From Herpetosiphonaceae bacterium (GTDB taxonomy: Bacteria; Chloroflexota; Chloroflexia; Chloroflexales; Kallotenuaceae): a stretch of DNA of 62,023 bases. The DNA lies in NCBI GenBank assembly GCA_036374795.1, contig DASUTC010000025.1, forward strand, positions 1 through 62,023, read 5' to 3'. The notes below the pieces were generated by a model. The model was not told the DNA's origin. It saw only the letters and a list, made by a program, of their open reading frames with translations, and ran no database searches. The position numbers and the translations under genes are program-made. Shown in pieces: positions 36,458-42,926 of this stretch (position 1 is the stretch's first letter; every line of letters starts with the position of its first letter).

Positions 36458-36853
36458 ATGGGACGGCTGGTACTGCGGCTCATAGTAACGGCGGCGGCGC
36501 TCTTTGTCGCGATTGCACTGGTCGATGGCGTCGATCTGGCAGGCGTGACACCCGGAGCATTGCCATCTGCACAAACATTCTTGAATCTGTTGCTGGTCGC
36601 GGTGATCTTTGGCCTGGTCAATGCGATCGTCCGGCCTATCTTGAAAGCGATGACCTGCGCGATCACGTTCTTTACGCTCGGCCTGTTCATCTTTGTGATC
36701 AACGCGCTGATGCTGCTGCTGACATCGTTCATCGCGCAGCAGTTCGATCTGGGCTTCACGGTCGACGGCCCGATCCCGGCGCTGCTTGGCTCGATCGTCG
36801 TCAGCATCGTCAGCATCGTCCTGTCGATCTTCGTGCCCGACAAGGACGACTAG
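36458..36853 (+). CDS. Four-helix phage-holin-family membrane protein
   Basis: This 131-residue protein has four membrane segments, at about residues 4-22, 42-62, 66-92 and 107-126. It matches the 4-TM phage holin superfamily (PF04020-like), common in bacterial chromosomes and generally of unknown function. The conserved VNAIVRPILK between helices 2 and 3 and the TFFTLGLFIFVINALML stretch support this. The ATG follows AAGGAGG by 5 nt; the long open frame upstream is not needed. No lysis genes are near, so a phage origin is not indicated. Confidence 0.85.
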   Translation: MGRLVLRLIVTAAALFVAIALVDGVDLAGVTPGALPSAQTFLNLLLVAVIFGLVNAIVRPILKAMTCAITFFTLGLFIFVINALMLLLTSFIAQQFDLGFTVDGPIPALLGSIVVSIVSIVLSIFVPDKDD

Positions 36854-36987
36854 CGCGGAATCAAAGAGCATGTTTGCGCAGGTCGGGACTCTCCGGGACC
36901 AAAGGGTGCCCTCCTGGCCTGTCGGCGTGCTCGCGTGCTCCTGGCACAGGATGTGGAGTCGCAGACGGCGACACGTAGCGGTTGTAG

Positions 36988-36993
36988 TATAAT
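36988..36993 (+). promoter_or_regulatory. Possible -10 upstream of the acidic protein gene
   Basis: Perfect TATAAT about 30 nt before the ATG at 37023, with AAGGAGG between. The -35 region is poor. Confidence 0.45.
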
Positions 36994-37022
36994 GGTGCAA
37001 GCTGAAGGAGGAATACACAGCA

Positions 37023-37658
37023 ATGGCTGAGCGAATGACCGAGCTTGATCTGGTAGTCGGCTCGATGATTACCACAACGCCTCAAGAAGACCGCGAGGCG
37101 TACGAAGAAGAGCGCGATTGGTTACAGGATGTGCAGGATCTCCTGCGCGAGGAAGGCGTCGAGGTCGATCTCCTATCGCAGCCCGGCACCGAGGTCTGGG
37201 AAGGCGGCATCGAGAGCTTCTACGATCTTTACCAGCTTCGTCGGCTGGCGGCCCACCTGGAGCGCGGCAACGATGTCGGCGCGCTGCTCAACGACCAGAA
37301 CGCGAACGGCGAGGACATCGACGATCTGCTGGCCGACATCTGGGACGAAGAGGCCGAGACGCGCTTCCCGCACCTGATCAAGCACCAGGGCGATGGCGGC
37401 TACTATCTGCCCGCCGACTTCCCGGAGCCGATCTGGGTCGACTACGGCGAGGAAGAGGACGAAGACGCGGAGTTTCTGGAAGAAGACACCGCTGTGTCGT
37501 TCGGCTCATCCTATGGCCTGATGCGCGAGCTGACCGAGATCGAGAATCTCTTCCAGCAGGCGAATATCCCTCAGGTCGGCGCGCGCCGCGCGCTGCAAGT
37601 CCTCAAAACTGCTGCTCAGCAGAGCATCGACAACGGCCTGCCGATCATTCTGTGGTAA
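37023..37658 (+). CDS. Acidic protein of unknown function
   Basis: This 211-residue soluble protein is very rich in Asp and Glu, with an acidic run around residues 140-158. The N-terminal part is helical and charged; the C-terminal 50 residues (from about GLMRELTEIENLFQQ) look like two helices. I do not recognise a family. AAGGAGG lies 11 nt before the ATG, slightly far but still credible; a second ATG at 37035 is possible. It is flanked by its own -10 box and a clean hairpin, so it is probably monocistronic. Confidence 0.7.
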   Translation: MAERMTELDLVVGSMITTTPQEDREAYEEERDWLQDVQDLLREEGVEVDLLSQPGTEVWEGGIESFYDLYQLRRLAAHLERGNDVGALLNDQNANGEDIDDLLADIWDEEAETRFPHLIKHQGDGGYYLPADFPEPIWVDYGEEEDEDAEFLEEDTAVSFGSSYGLMRELTEIENLFQQANIPQVGARRALQVLKTAAQQSIDNGLPIILW

Positions 37659-37661
37659 GCC

Positions 37662-37690
37662 CGTGGCCCTCACTCAACCCAGGTGAGGGC
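37662..37690 (+). terminator. Terminator after the acidic protein gene
   Basis: Perfect 10-bp stem TGGCCCTCAC/GTGAGGGCCA with a 9-nt loop, directly after the stop. The following stretch up to 37866 shows no supported gene. Confidence 0.6.
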
Positions 37691-37866
37691 CATCGCTTGC
37701 TTCCAGCTTCATGGGTCTGAGCCGCCATCGCAGGGCCCCACACGCTGCTTAGTAAGCGAGCCGCCGTAGAAATCGCCAGCCTCCGCTCGCTTCCGCGCCC
37801 CACCGACGAAATACGCATCCTAAAAAGCGGACCACTGGCTGTCTGCTCCTGTGACTCATCCGGGGT

Positions 37867-37895
37867 TTGACGCTACCCCAGGTGCCCCTTATACT
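37867..37895 (+). promoter_or_regulatory. ychF: Promoter of ychF
   Basis: TTGACG (37867-37872), exactly 17 nt, then TATACT (37890-37895). The leader to the ATG at 37981 would be about 80 nt. Confidence 0.55.
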
Positions 37896-37980
37896 TTCAG
37901 CAACACATGATACATATCTCAACAGCCGCGAGCGGATCTTCCGTGATGTGGTTTGTTTTTTGTGTGATGTTGGAGCAGCT

Positions 37981-39066
37981 ATGAAGATTGGTATCATCGG
38001 CCTGCCGAACAGCGGAAAAACCACCGTGTTCAACGCCCTGACGGGCGGCAACGCCGAGACGGCGGCCTACTCGTCGGGCCAGCTTGAGCCGAATCTGGCG
38101 ACCGTGAAGGTGCCCGACGAGCGGCTCAACGTGCTGGCGCAGATGTATAAGCCCAAGAAGATCACCTTTGCCGACGTGCAGTATATCGACGTGGCCGGTC
38201 TGAGCGGCGACCGCAAGGGCGGCGGGCTGCCCGCGGCATTTCTCAACTATATCGCGCAGGTCGACGCGCTGCTGCATGTGGTGCGCACCTTCGAGGATGC
38301 CAGCGTGCCGCATCCCGAAGATTCGGTCAATCCCAGCCGCGACATCGAAACCGTCGATCTGGAGCTGATGTTCTCCGATATGGCGATCATCGAGCGCCGG
38401 TTGCAGCGCATCGAGCCTGAGATCAAGAAGATGACGGGCAAAGAGAAAGAGCTGCGCGTGCAGGAGCGCGATGTGTTGCTGCGGCTCCAGAGCGGCCTTG
38501 AGCAGAATGTTCCGATCCGCGATCAGGAGATGTCGGCGGACGAGGAGAAGATGCTGCGCGGCTTTCAGTTCCTATCGGCCAAGCCGATCCTGATCGTGCT
38601 CAACATCGGCGAGGCGCAGCTCGGCCAGGATCTCGCGGGCGGCATCGCCTACGCGCACAAGAAGGCCGCGATCGTCCAGCTCGCGGGCAAGGTCGAGGCC
38701 GAGATCGCGCAGCTCGACGAGGCCGACGCGCAGGTCTTTCTTGCCGATCTCAACATCGACGAGCCCGCCCGCGACCGCGCGATCGAGGCGTCGTACAACC
38801 TGCTGGGCCTGATCTCGTTTCTCACGGCTGGCCCCGACGAGGTACGCGCCTGGCCGCTGCGGCAGAACACGCCCGCCGTCGAGGCCGCAGGCGAGATCCA
38901 CTCCGATATTCAGCGCGGCTTTATTCGCGCCGAGATCGTCGCCTACGACGACCTGATCGCCGCCGGGTCGATGGCCGAGGCCAAGAAGCGCGGCACGGTG
39001 CGCATGGAAGGCAAGACCTATATCGTCAAAGACGGCGATATCTGCAATTTCTTGTTCAATGTGTAG
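37981..39066 (+). CDS. ychF: Ribosome-binding ATPase/GTPase YchF
   Basis: This 361-residue Obg-family protein has the P-loop GLPNSGKTT (residues 7-15) and the DVAGLSGDRKGGG switch. NIGE replaces the G-protein specificity motif NKxD, which explains the ATP preference known for YchF. The C-terminal TGS-like domain ends in KDGDICNFLFNV, a typical end. YchF binds ribosomes and affects stress responses and leaderless-mRNA translation in E. coli. ATG 37981 is chosen since the P-loop normally begins at residues 7-9; the frame open from 37867 overlaps the promoter. Confidence 0.95.
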   Translation: MKIGIIGLPNSGKTTVFNALTGGNAETAAYSSGQLEPNLATVKVPDERLNVLAQMYKPKKITFADVQYIDVAGLSGDRKGGGLPAAFLNYIAQVDALLHVVRTFEDASVPHPEDSVNPSRDIETVDLELMFSDMAIIERRLQRIEPEIKKMTGKEKELRVQERDVLLRLQSGLEQNVPIRDQEMSADEEKMLRGFQFLSAKPILIVLNIGEAQLGQDLAGGIAYAHKKAAIVQLAGKVEAEIAQLDEADAQVFLADLNIDEPARDRAIEASYNLLGLISFLTAGPDEVRAWPLRQNTPAVEAAGEIHSDIQRGFIRAEIVAYDDLIAAGSMAEAKKRGTVRMEGKTYIVKDGDICNFLFNV

Positions 39067-39070
39067 AGTA

Positions 39071-39147
39071 AAGAACAAAGGAACAAAGGCGTAAATTCGT
39101 TATTCCCTTGTTCACCTGTTCACCTGCTCTCTTGTTCTTGGTTCTTC
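39071..39147 (+). repeat. GAACAAAG repeats with inverted counterpart
   Basis: Two GAACAAAG units at 39073-39088 are followed about 20-50 nt later by TTGTTC/CTTGTTCTTGGTTC units in the opposite orientation, giving a loose inverted repeat between ychF and the HD gene. Confidence 0.6.
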
Positions 39148-39159
39148 TTAGGAGGAGAG

Positions 39160-39762
39160 ATGTTCGACGAGACGAATGCTCGTGCGATTCTATACGAGTG
39201 GGTAACATCCGAAAGCCTGCGCAACCACTGTGAGGCTGTCGCCGCCTCGATGCGCCACTTTGCGCGGAAGCATGGCGAGAATGAATCGCTGTGGAGCGCG
39301 GTGGGCCTGCTGCACGACCTCGATTATGAAAAGTTTCCTAACTACGAGCAAAGCCCAACCGAGGGCCATCCGTTTGTGGCCGTAGCGTGGCTGCGTGAGC
39401 AGGGCTGGCCCGAAGAAGTCACCCGCGCTATCCTCTCGCACGCCGACTACAGCGGGGTGCCACGCGAGACGATCATGGAAAAAACGCTCTACGCCGTGGA
39501 TGAGCTGTCGGGTTTTGTGACGGCTGTCGCACTTGTGCGGCCCACCAGGAGCGTCCACGATGTGGAGGTCAAATCGGTCAAGAAAAAGCTCAAGGACAAA
39601 GATTTTGCCGCCAAGGTCAACCGCCAGGACATCGCGCGCGGCGCTGAGGAGCTGGGCTTGCCGATCGATGAGCTGATCGCCGAGGTGATCGCAGCGCTGC
39701 GGGCATCGGCCTCACGCCTGGGCCTTGAGGGCCAGAGCGCGGCGCAGCCCAACGAGCGCTAG
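39160..39762 (+). CDS. HD-domain hydrolase
   Basis: This 200-residue protein has the metal-binding HD pattern: His23 (NHCEAV), His52-Asp53 (LLHDLDYE), His94 (ILSHAD) and a later Asp in YAVDELSGF. The C-terminal part (about 130-180) is helical and Lys-rich. Family members hydrolyse phosphate esters of nucleotides; the closest style is the small HDIG proteins. The substrate is unknown. GGAGGAG precedes the ATG by 4-8 nt. Confidence 0.85.
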   Translation: MFDETNARAILYEWVTSESLRNHCEAVAASMRHFARKHGENESLWSAVGLLHDLDYEKFPNYEQSPTEGHPFVAVAWLREQGWPEEVTRAILSHADYSGVPRETIMEKTLYAVDELSGFVTAVALVRPTRSVHDVEVKSVKKKLKDKDFAAKVNRQDIARGAEELGLPIDELIAEVIAALRASASRLGLEGQSAAQPNER

Positions 39763-39793
39763 ACTATCACCTGCGTTTCCACATGCCGATCAA

Positions 39794-39822
39794 AGGCGGG
39801 GCGCGTATCGACGTTGCCCCGC
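39794..39822. terminator. Hairpin between convergent genes
   Basis: Perfect 8-bp GC stem GGCGGGGC/GCCCCGCC with a 13-nt loop, placed between the HD gene (plus) and the VOC gene (minus). Confidence 0.5.
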
Positions 39823-39881
39823 CGCATGATCCCCACACTAGCACCGCGCGATGCCGCGCATCGGACACTGATACGCCGCAG

Positions 39882-40316
39882 CTATTGCAGGCAAAACTCG
39901 TTGCCCTCAGGGTCGGTCATCACCACCCAGTAATCGCCGCGCTCCTCTGCTTCACGCAGCTTCGTAGCACCCAGCGCGATCACCCGCTCCACCTCGCGAT
40001 TCACCCGTGTGCGCCGCTCCTCCATGGGCGTGCCAGCCGGACCGCCGACGTTGACATCCAGATGCACTCGATTCTTGACGGTCTTCGGCTCAGGCACGCG
40101 CTGAAAGAAGATCCGCGCGCCCTGCCCATCGGGATCGACGATCGCGCTGGCAGAGTTCCAGTGCTCCTCAGGCACATGCTGCGCGCGCAGCCAGCCCTGC
40201 CAGCTCTCGAAACCCTCAGGCGGATCTTGCAGCTTGTACCCGAGCGTCGCTGCCCAAAATCGTGCCAGCCGATCGGGATCGGCGCAATCGAAGACGACCT
40301 GAATCGACGTAGCCAT
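39882..40316 (-). CDS. VOC-superfamily (glyoxalase-like) protein
   Basis: This 144-residue protein has the paired beta-alpha-beta-beta-beta modules of the vicinal oxygen chelate fold. It begins with IQVVFDCADPDRLARFWAATLGY, and later has NRVHLDVNV and the ending VVMTDPEGNEFCL. These are typical of glyoxalase/bleomycin-resistance/dioxygenase-like proteins of unknown substrate. AGGAGG lies 6 nt before the ATG at 40316 and only 3 nt before the adjacent ATG at 40319, so the second is preferred. A short palindrome GATACCCGTATC lies just upstream. Confidence 0.85.
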   Translation of the reverse strand: MATSIQVVFDCADPDRLARFWAATLGYKLQDPPEGFESWQGWLRAQHVPEEHWNSASAIVDPDGQGARIFFQRVPEPKTVKNRVHLDVNVGGPAGTPMEERRTRVNREVERVIALGATKLREAEERGDYWVVMTDPEGNEFCLQ

Positions 40317-40371
40317 CATACACCTCCTGAAAGAACAGATACCCGTATCGTGAGCTTGTTTGCCTCAGATA

Positions 40372-40986
40372 TTACTGCTTGCGGCAGTAGCAGTAGATAA
40401 ACTTCTGATCGGTTCCAAACGGCGTTCGATGCGTTTCGTTGGCGCTCGATATCAGAGTAAAATCGTCACCAAACTCGTCATGAAGCGTCCGCGCATCATA
40501 GCGGACGACATCCAGGCCGCTGCACTTCCTCGGCCCCTCCGGCGCGAAGGTGGCAACGATCACATGACCGCCAGGCTCCACCGCATGGCGCATCGCTTCG
40601 ACATATCTTCGACGATCGTCAGGATCGGTCAGGAAATGAAAGACAGCACGGTCATGCCAGACCGTATAAGCATGGTGCGGCAACTGCACCTGAGCAATAT
40701 CGGCCTCTAGCCAGGTAACGGCGGCTGCGCGTGGACCGAGCCGCTTCCGTGCGGCCTCAAGCGCAGCCGCCGAGATGTCAAGCACGGTGATGTTCTGAAA
40801 TCCGTGCGCGAGCAGGTCATCCACAAGCGTCGCAGCTCCGCCGCCGACATCAATGATCGGAGCCGTCGGATCGATTCCCGTGCTCTGGATGAGATGGAGC
40901 GAGAGCCGGGGATGTTCCTGATACCAGCTCACCTGTGTAGGATCTTTTGTGCTATACATCGTTTCCCACCCGGCTTTGGTATCCAT
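40372..40986 (-). CDS. Class I SAM-dependent methyltransferase
   Basis: This 204-residue enzyme has the SAM-binding motif I PIIDVGGGAATLVDDLL (around residues 43-59), acidic motif II after VTVLDIS, and motif IV near VWHDRAVFHFL. This form resembles thiopurine-type or small-molecule methyltransferases, and the acceptor is not known. The ribosome-binding site GGAGG is 7 nt from the ATG and lies inside one arm of a perfect 12-bp inverted repeat, an unusual upstream arrangement. Confidence 0.85.
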   Translation of the reverse strand: MDTKAGWETMYSTKDPTQVSWYQEHPRLSLHLIQSTGIDPTAPIIDVGGGAATLVDDLLAHGFQNITVLDISAAALEAARKRLGPRAAAVTWLEADIAQVQLPHHAYTVWHDRAVFHFLTDPDDRRRYVEAMRHAVEPGGHVIVATFAPEGPRKCSGLDVVRYDARTLHDEFGDDFTLISSANETHRTPFGTDQKFIYCYCRKQ

Positions 40987-40993
40987 CGCGCTT

Positions 40994-41034
40994 CCTCCAA
41001 TCGCAATAGGAATAGTCTAGCATGCGATTGGAGG
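40994..41034 (-). promoter_or_regulatory. Perfect 12-bp inverted repeat over the ribosome-binding site
   Basis: CCTCCAATCGCA (40994-41005) and TGCGATTGGAGG (41023-41034) are exact inverse complements, spaced by 17 nt. The gene-proximal arm contains the Shine-Dalgarno GGAGG. The spacer carries a possible extended -10 (TGC TAGACT on the minus strand). It could act as an operator or as an mRNA hairpin hiding the ribosome-binding site. Confidence 0.55.
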
Positions 41035-41068
41035 CCAGGCGGTCAAATCGGGCAGGTATCGCGAGGAT

Positions 41069-41105
41069 CAAAAAACGCTCAGCCATATGTGCTGAACGCT
41101 TTTGA
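41069..41105 (-). terminator. Rho-independent terminator of tRNA-Asp
   Basis: On the minus strand a 10-bp stem with two G-T pairs (AGCGTTCAGC with GCTGAGCGTT, 7-nt loop) is followed by a run of T residues. It begins a few nt after the tRNA CCA end. Confidence 0.75.
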
Positions 41106-41109
41106 GTTC

Positions 41110-41186
41110 TGGCGGGCCCGAGGGGATTCGAACCCCCGATCTCTGCCGTGACAGGGCAGCATGTTAGGCCGCTACACCACGAGCCC
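41110..41186 (-). tRNA. tRNA-Asp (anticodon GTC)
   Basis: A full cloverleaf can be folded: acceptor GGGCTCG with CGGGCCC (one G-T), D stem GTGT/ACAT, anticodon stem CTGCC/GGCAG with loop CTGTCAC (anticodon GTC), T stem GGGGG/CCCCT with loop TTCGAAT, discriminator G, and an encoded CCA. A consensus promoter lies upstream and a terminator downstream, so it is an independent single-tRNA unit. Confidence 0.95.
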
Positions 41187-41202
41187 CCGAATTGATGGCA
41201 AG

Positions 41203-41231
41203 ATTATAACAATGCTCAGGCGAGTTGTCAA
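41203..41231 (-). promoter_or_regulatory. Consensus sigma-70 promoter of tRNA-Asp
   Basis: On the minus strand TTGACA, exactly 17 nt, then TATAAT: a perfect match at both hexamers. The tRNA 5' end is 16 nt after the -10. Confidence 0.9.
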
Positions 41232-41250
41232 ATTGTTTGCGCGGGGTCGA

Positions 41251-41318
41251 GAGCAAGAGAACAAGGAAACAAGGGAGCAAGGAAACAACGAAGTTAGACG
41301 TTTGTTCTTTGTTCGTTG
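41251..41318 (+). repeat. GAACAAG/TTTGTTC repeat cluster
   Basis: Degenerate GAACAAGG/AAACAAGG units (41251-41288) followed by TTTGTTCTTTGTTCG in inverse orientation. It belongs to the dispersed intergenic repeat family. Confidence 0.55.
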
Positions 41319-41325
41319 TGCTCCG

Positions 41326-41994
41326 TCACTCCTCCCACCTCACGGTGATGCCGAGCAGACTAGCCACCAGCGCCGCCTGTGTCGGATCGATGATCGCGCC
41401 CTGCATCTCCTTGACGCCAACCTTCAGGCCGTCGACCGTCGAGCCGCGCAGATCCGCGCCGACCAGCTTCGCGCCCTGGAGATCGGCCTGGCTCAGATCA
41501 CAGTCCTTGAAGACCACGCCCGACAGATCGGCCCCATGAAATGACGTCGCGTGGAGATTACACCTCTCGAAGCGCACGGCTTTGAACACCGACGACCAGC
41601 AGAGCATAAACTCGGCGTTACAGTCGACGATCACCGCGTCGGCGATCTCCGACTCCATCAGCTTCAGGCCCGTCAGGCGGCAGCCAAGCCACTCGATCCG
41701 GCTGAGATGCGCCTTCTCCCACTCTGCCCCTGCGAGATCGCAGACCTCGCAGCGCGCATCGAGCATCTGGAGCGTCGTCAGGTGCGTGCGGGCGAGGCTC
41801 ACGCGCTTCAAGTGGACCTGCTCGAAGAGCGCATCGGCGGCGGATTGGTCGCTGAGATCGCCGCCTGTCAGGGTGCGCTGCGCGAATGTGGCCTGATCGG
41901 CCAGGCGCTCGACGGAAAGCGTCTCCGATGGCAGCCTGGCTGGAAGCTGCGGCGATTGAATGCCGGGATAGACCCGGCGGCGCTTGCTCTGCAT
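41326..41994 (-). CDS. Pentapeptide-repeat protein
   Basis: This 222-residue protein has imperfect A(D/N)Lxx pentapeptide repeats from about residue 45 to 190 (for example FHGADLSGVVFKDCDLSQAD, then LQGAKLVGADLRGS). They would form a right-handed quadrilateral beta-helix. Some members mimic DNA and protect gyrase; most are of unknown role. The gene has a possible extended -10 at 42041-42049, which overlaps an alternative GTG start (42042). The ATG at 41994 is therefore the better start. Confidence 0.85.
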   Translation of the reverse strand: MQSKRRRVYPGIQSPQLPARLPSETLSVERLADQATFAQRTLTGGDLSDQSAADALFEQVHLKRVSLARTHLTTLQMLDARCEVCDLAGAEWEKAHLSRIEWLGCRLTGLKLMESEIADAVIVDCNAEFMLCWSSVFKAVRFERCNLHATSFHGADLSGVVFKDCDLSQADLQGAKLVGADLRGSTVDGLKVGVKEMQGAIIDPTQAALVASLLGITVRWEE

Positions 41995-42040
41995 AGTGGC
42001 TTGTCCCGCTCTGATACACGTTGAAAACGACAGCTCGATC

Positions 42041-42049
42041 ACTATACCA
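42041..42049 (-). promoter_or_regulatory. Extended -10 promoter of the pentapeptide-repeat gene
   Basis: On the minus strand TGG precedes TATAGT (5 of 6). A transcript would start about 40 nt upstream of the ATG at 41994. Confidence 0.45.
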
Positions 42050-42140
42050 GGTGCATCAAACGCATGCCTCGTGGTCTAAAATATGATGCAGCCTGGCATA
42101 GATGTGGGCACGAAGGAAACAGGAGGATAAAGCAAGTCCT

Positions 42141-42926
42141 ATGAGCTACCGTGGAGCAATTTTCGATGTCGATGGCGTGCTGGTGGACTCGCCCCACGAG
42201 CGAGCCTGGCGCGATACACTACAACACCTGATGATGGACGAGTGGCGCGATATTCTGTCTCAGACCAGCTACACGCCGGAGGGCTACACCACGGCGGTGT
42301 ACCAGGAGTTCGTGGCCGGAAAGCCGCGCATGAGCGGCGCGCGCGCCGCGCTCGACTACTTCGGCATTCCCGATGCCGAGCGGCGGGCCGTCGAGTATGC
42401 CGAGCGCAAGCAGCGGCATGTCGTCGAGCTGATCGAGGCGGGCGAGTTCCTGGCCTTTCCCGACGCACTGCGCTTCATTCTGGCGGTCAAAGCCGCCGGG
42501 ATCAAGGTCGCGGCGGCGTCGTCGTCGAAAAACGCCGAGCTGTTTTTGAAGCAGATCCGCCTCGACACCTTCGCCGACGCACACGGCCTGCGGTACGATT
42601 TCTTAAGGCCCGGCCTGACGCTGCTTGACTTCTTCGACGCCAACGTTGCCGGACGCGATTTTCCGCAGGGCAAGCCGCACCCGATGATCTTTCTGACCGC
42701 CGCCGCAGAGCTGGGCATTGAGCCTCAGGCGTGTTTTGTCGTGGAGGATGCCAGCTCCGGCGTGCAGGCGGCGAAGGCAGGCAGCATGACCGCGCTCGGC
42801 GTGGCGCGGCTGAACGACGAGGCATTGCTGGCGGAGGCGGGCGCGGATCTCGTGGTGACGACGCTCGACGATGTGGCGCTCGACGCGCTGCTCGCCGGGC
42901 GGCTGGAGCGAAGGAGAGTACGCTGA
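42141..42926 (+). CDS. pgmB: Beta-phosphoglucomutase-family HAD enzyme
   Basis: This 261-residue HAD enzyme has motif I DVDGVLVDS (nucleophile Asp9, acid Asp11), a helical cap (about 20-110), motif II AAASSSKN, motif III Lys in GKPHPMIF and motif IV VVEDASSGVQAAKAGSM. This motif set is that of beta-phosphoglucomutases, which convert beta-glucose 1-phosphate to glucose 6-phosphate. The assignment is supported by one-base coupling (TGATG) to a GH65 phosphorylase-like gene whose product would be that sugar phosphate. The Shine-Dalgarno AGGAGG is some 12 nt upstream. Confidence 0.88.
   Translation: MSYRGAIFDVDGVLVDSPHERAWRDTLQHLMMDEWRDILSQTSYTPEGYTTAVYQEFVAGKPRMSGARAALDYFGIPDAERRAVEYAERKQRHVVELIEAGEFLAFPDALRFILAVKAAGIKVAAASSSKNAELFLKQIRLDTFADAHGLRYDFLRPGLTLLDFFDANVAGRDFPQGKPHPMIFLTAAAELGIEPQACFVVEDASSGVQAAKAGSMTALGVARLNDEALLAEAGADLVVTTLDDVALDALLAGRLERRRVR

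Noticed and set aside
36458-36853. Holin-family protein as evidence of a prophage
   Set aside because: No other phage gene is nearby and 4-TM holin-like proteins are common chromosomal genes.
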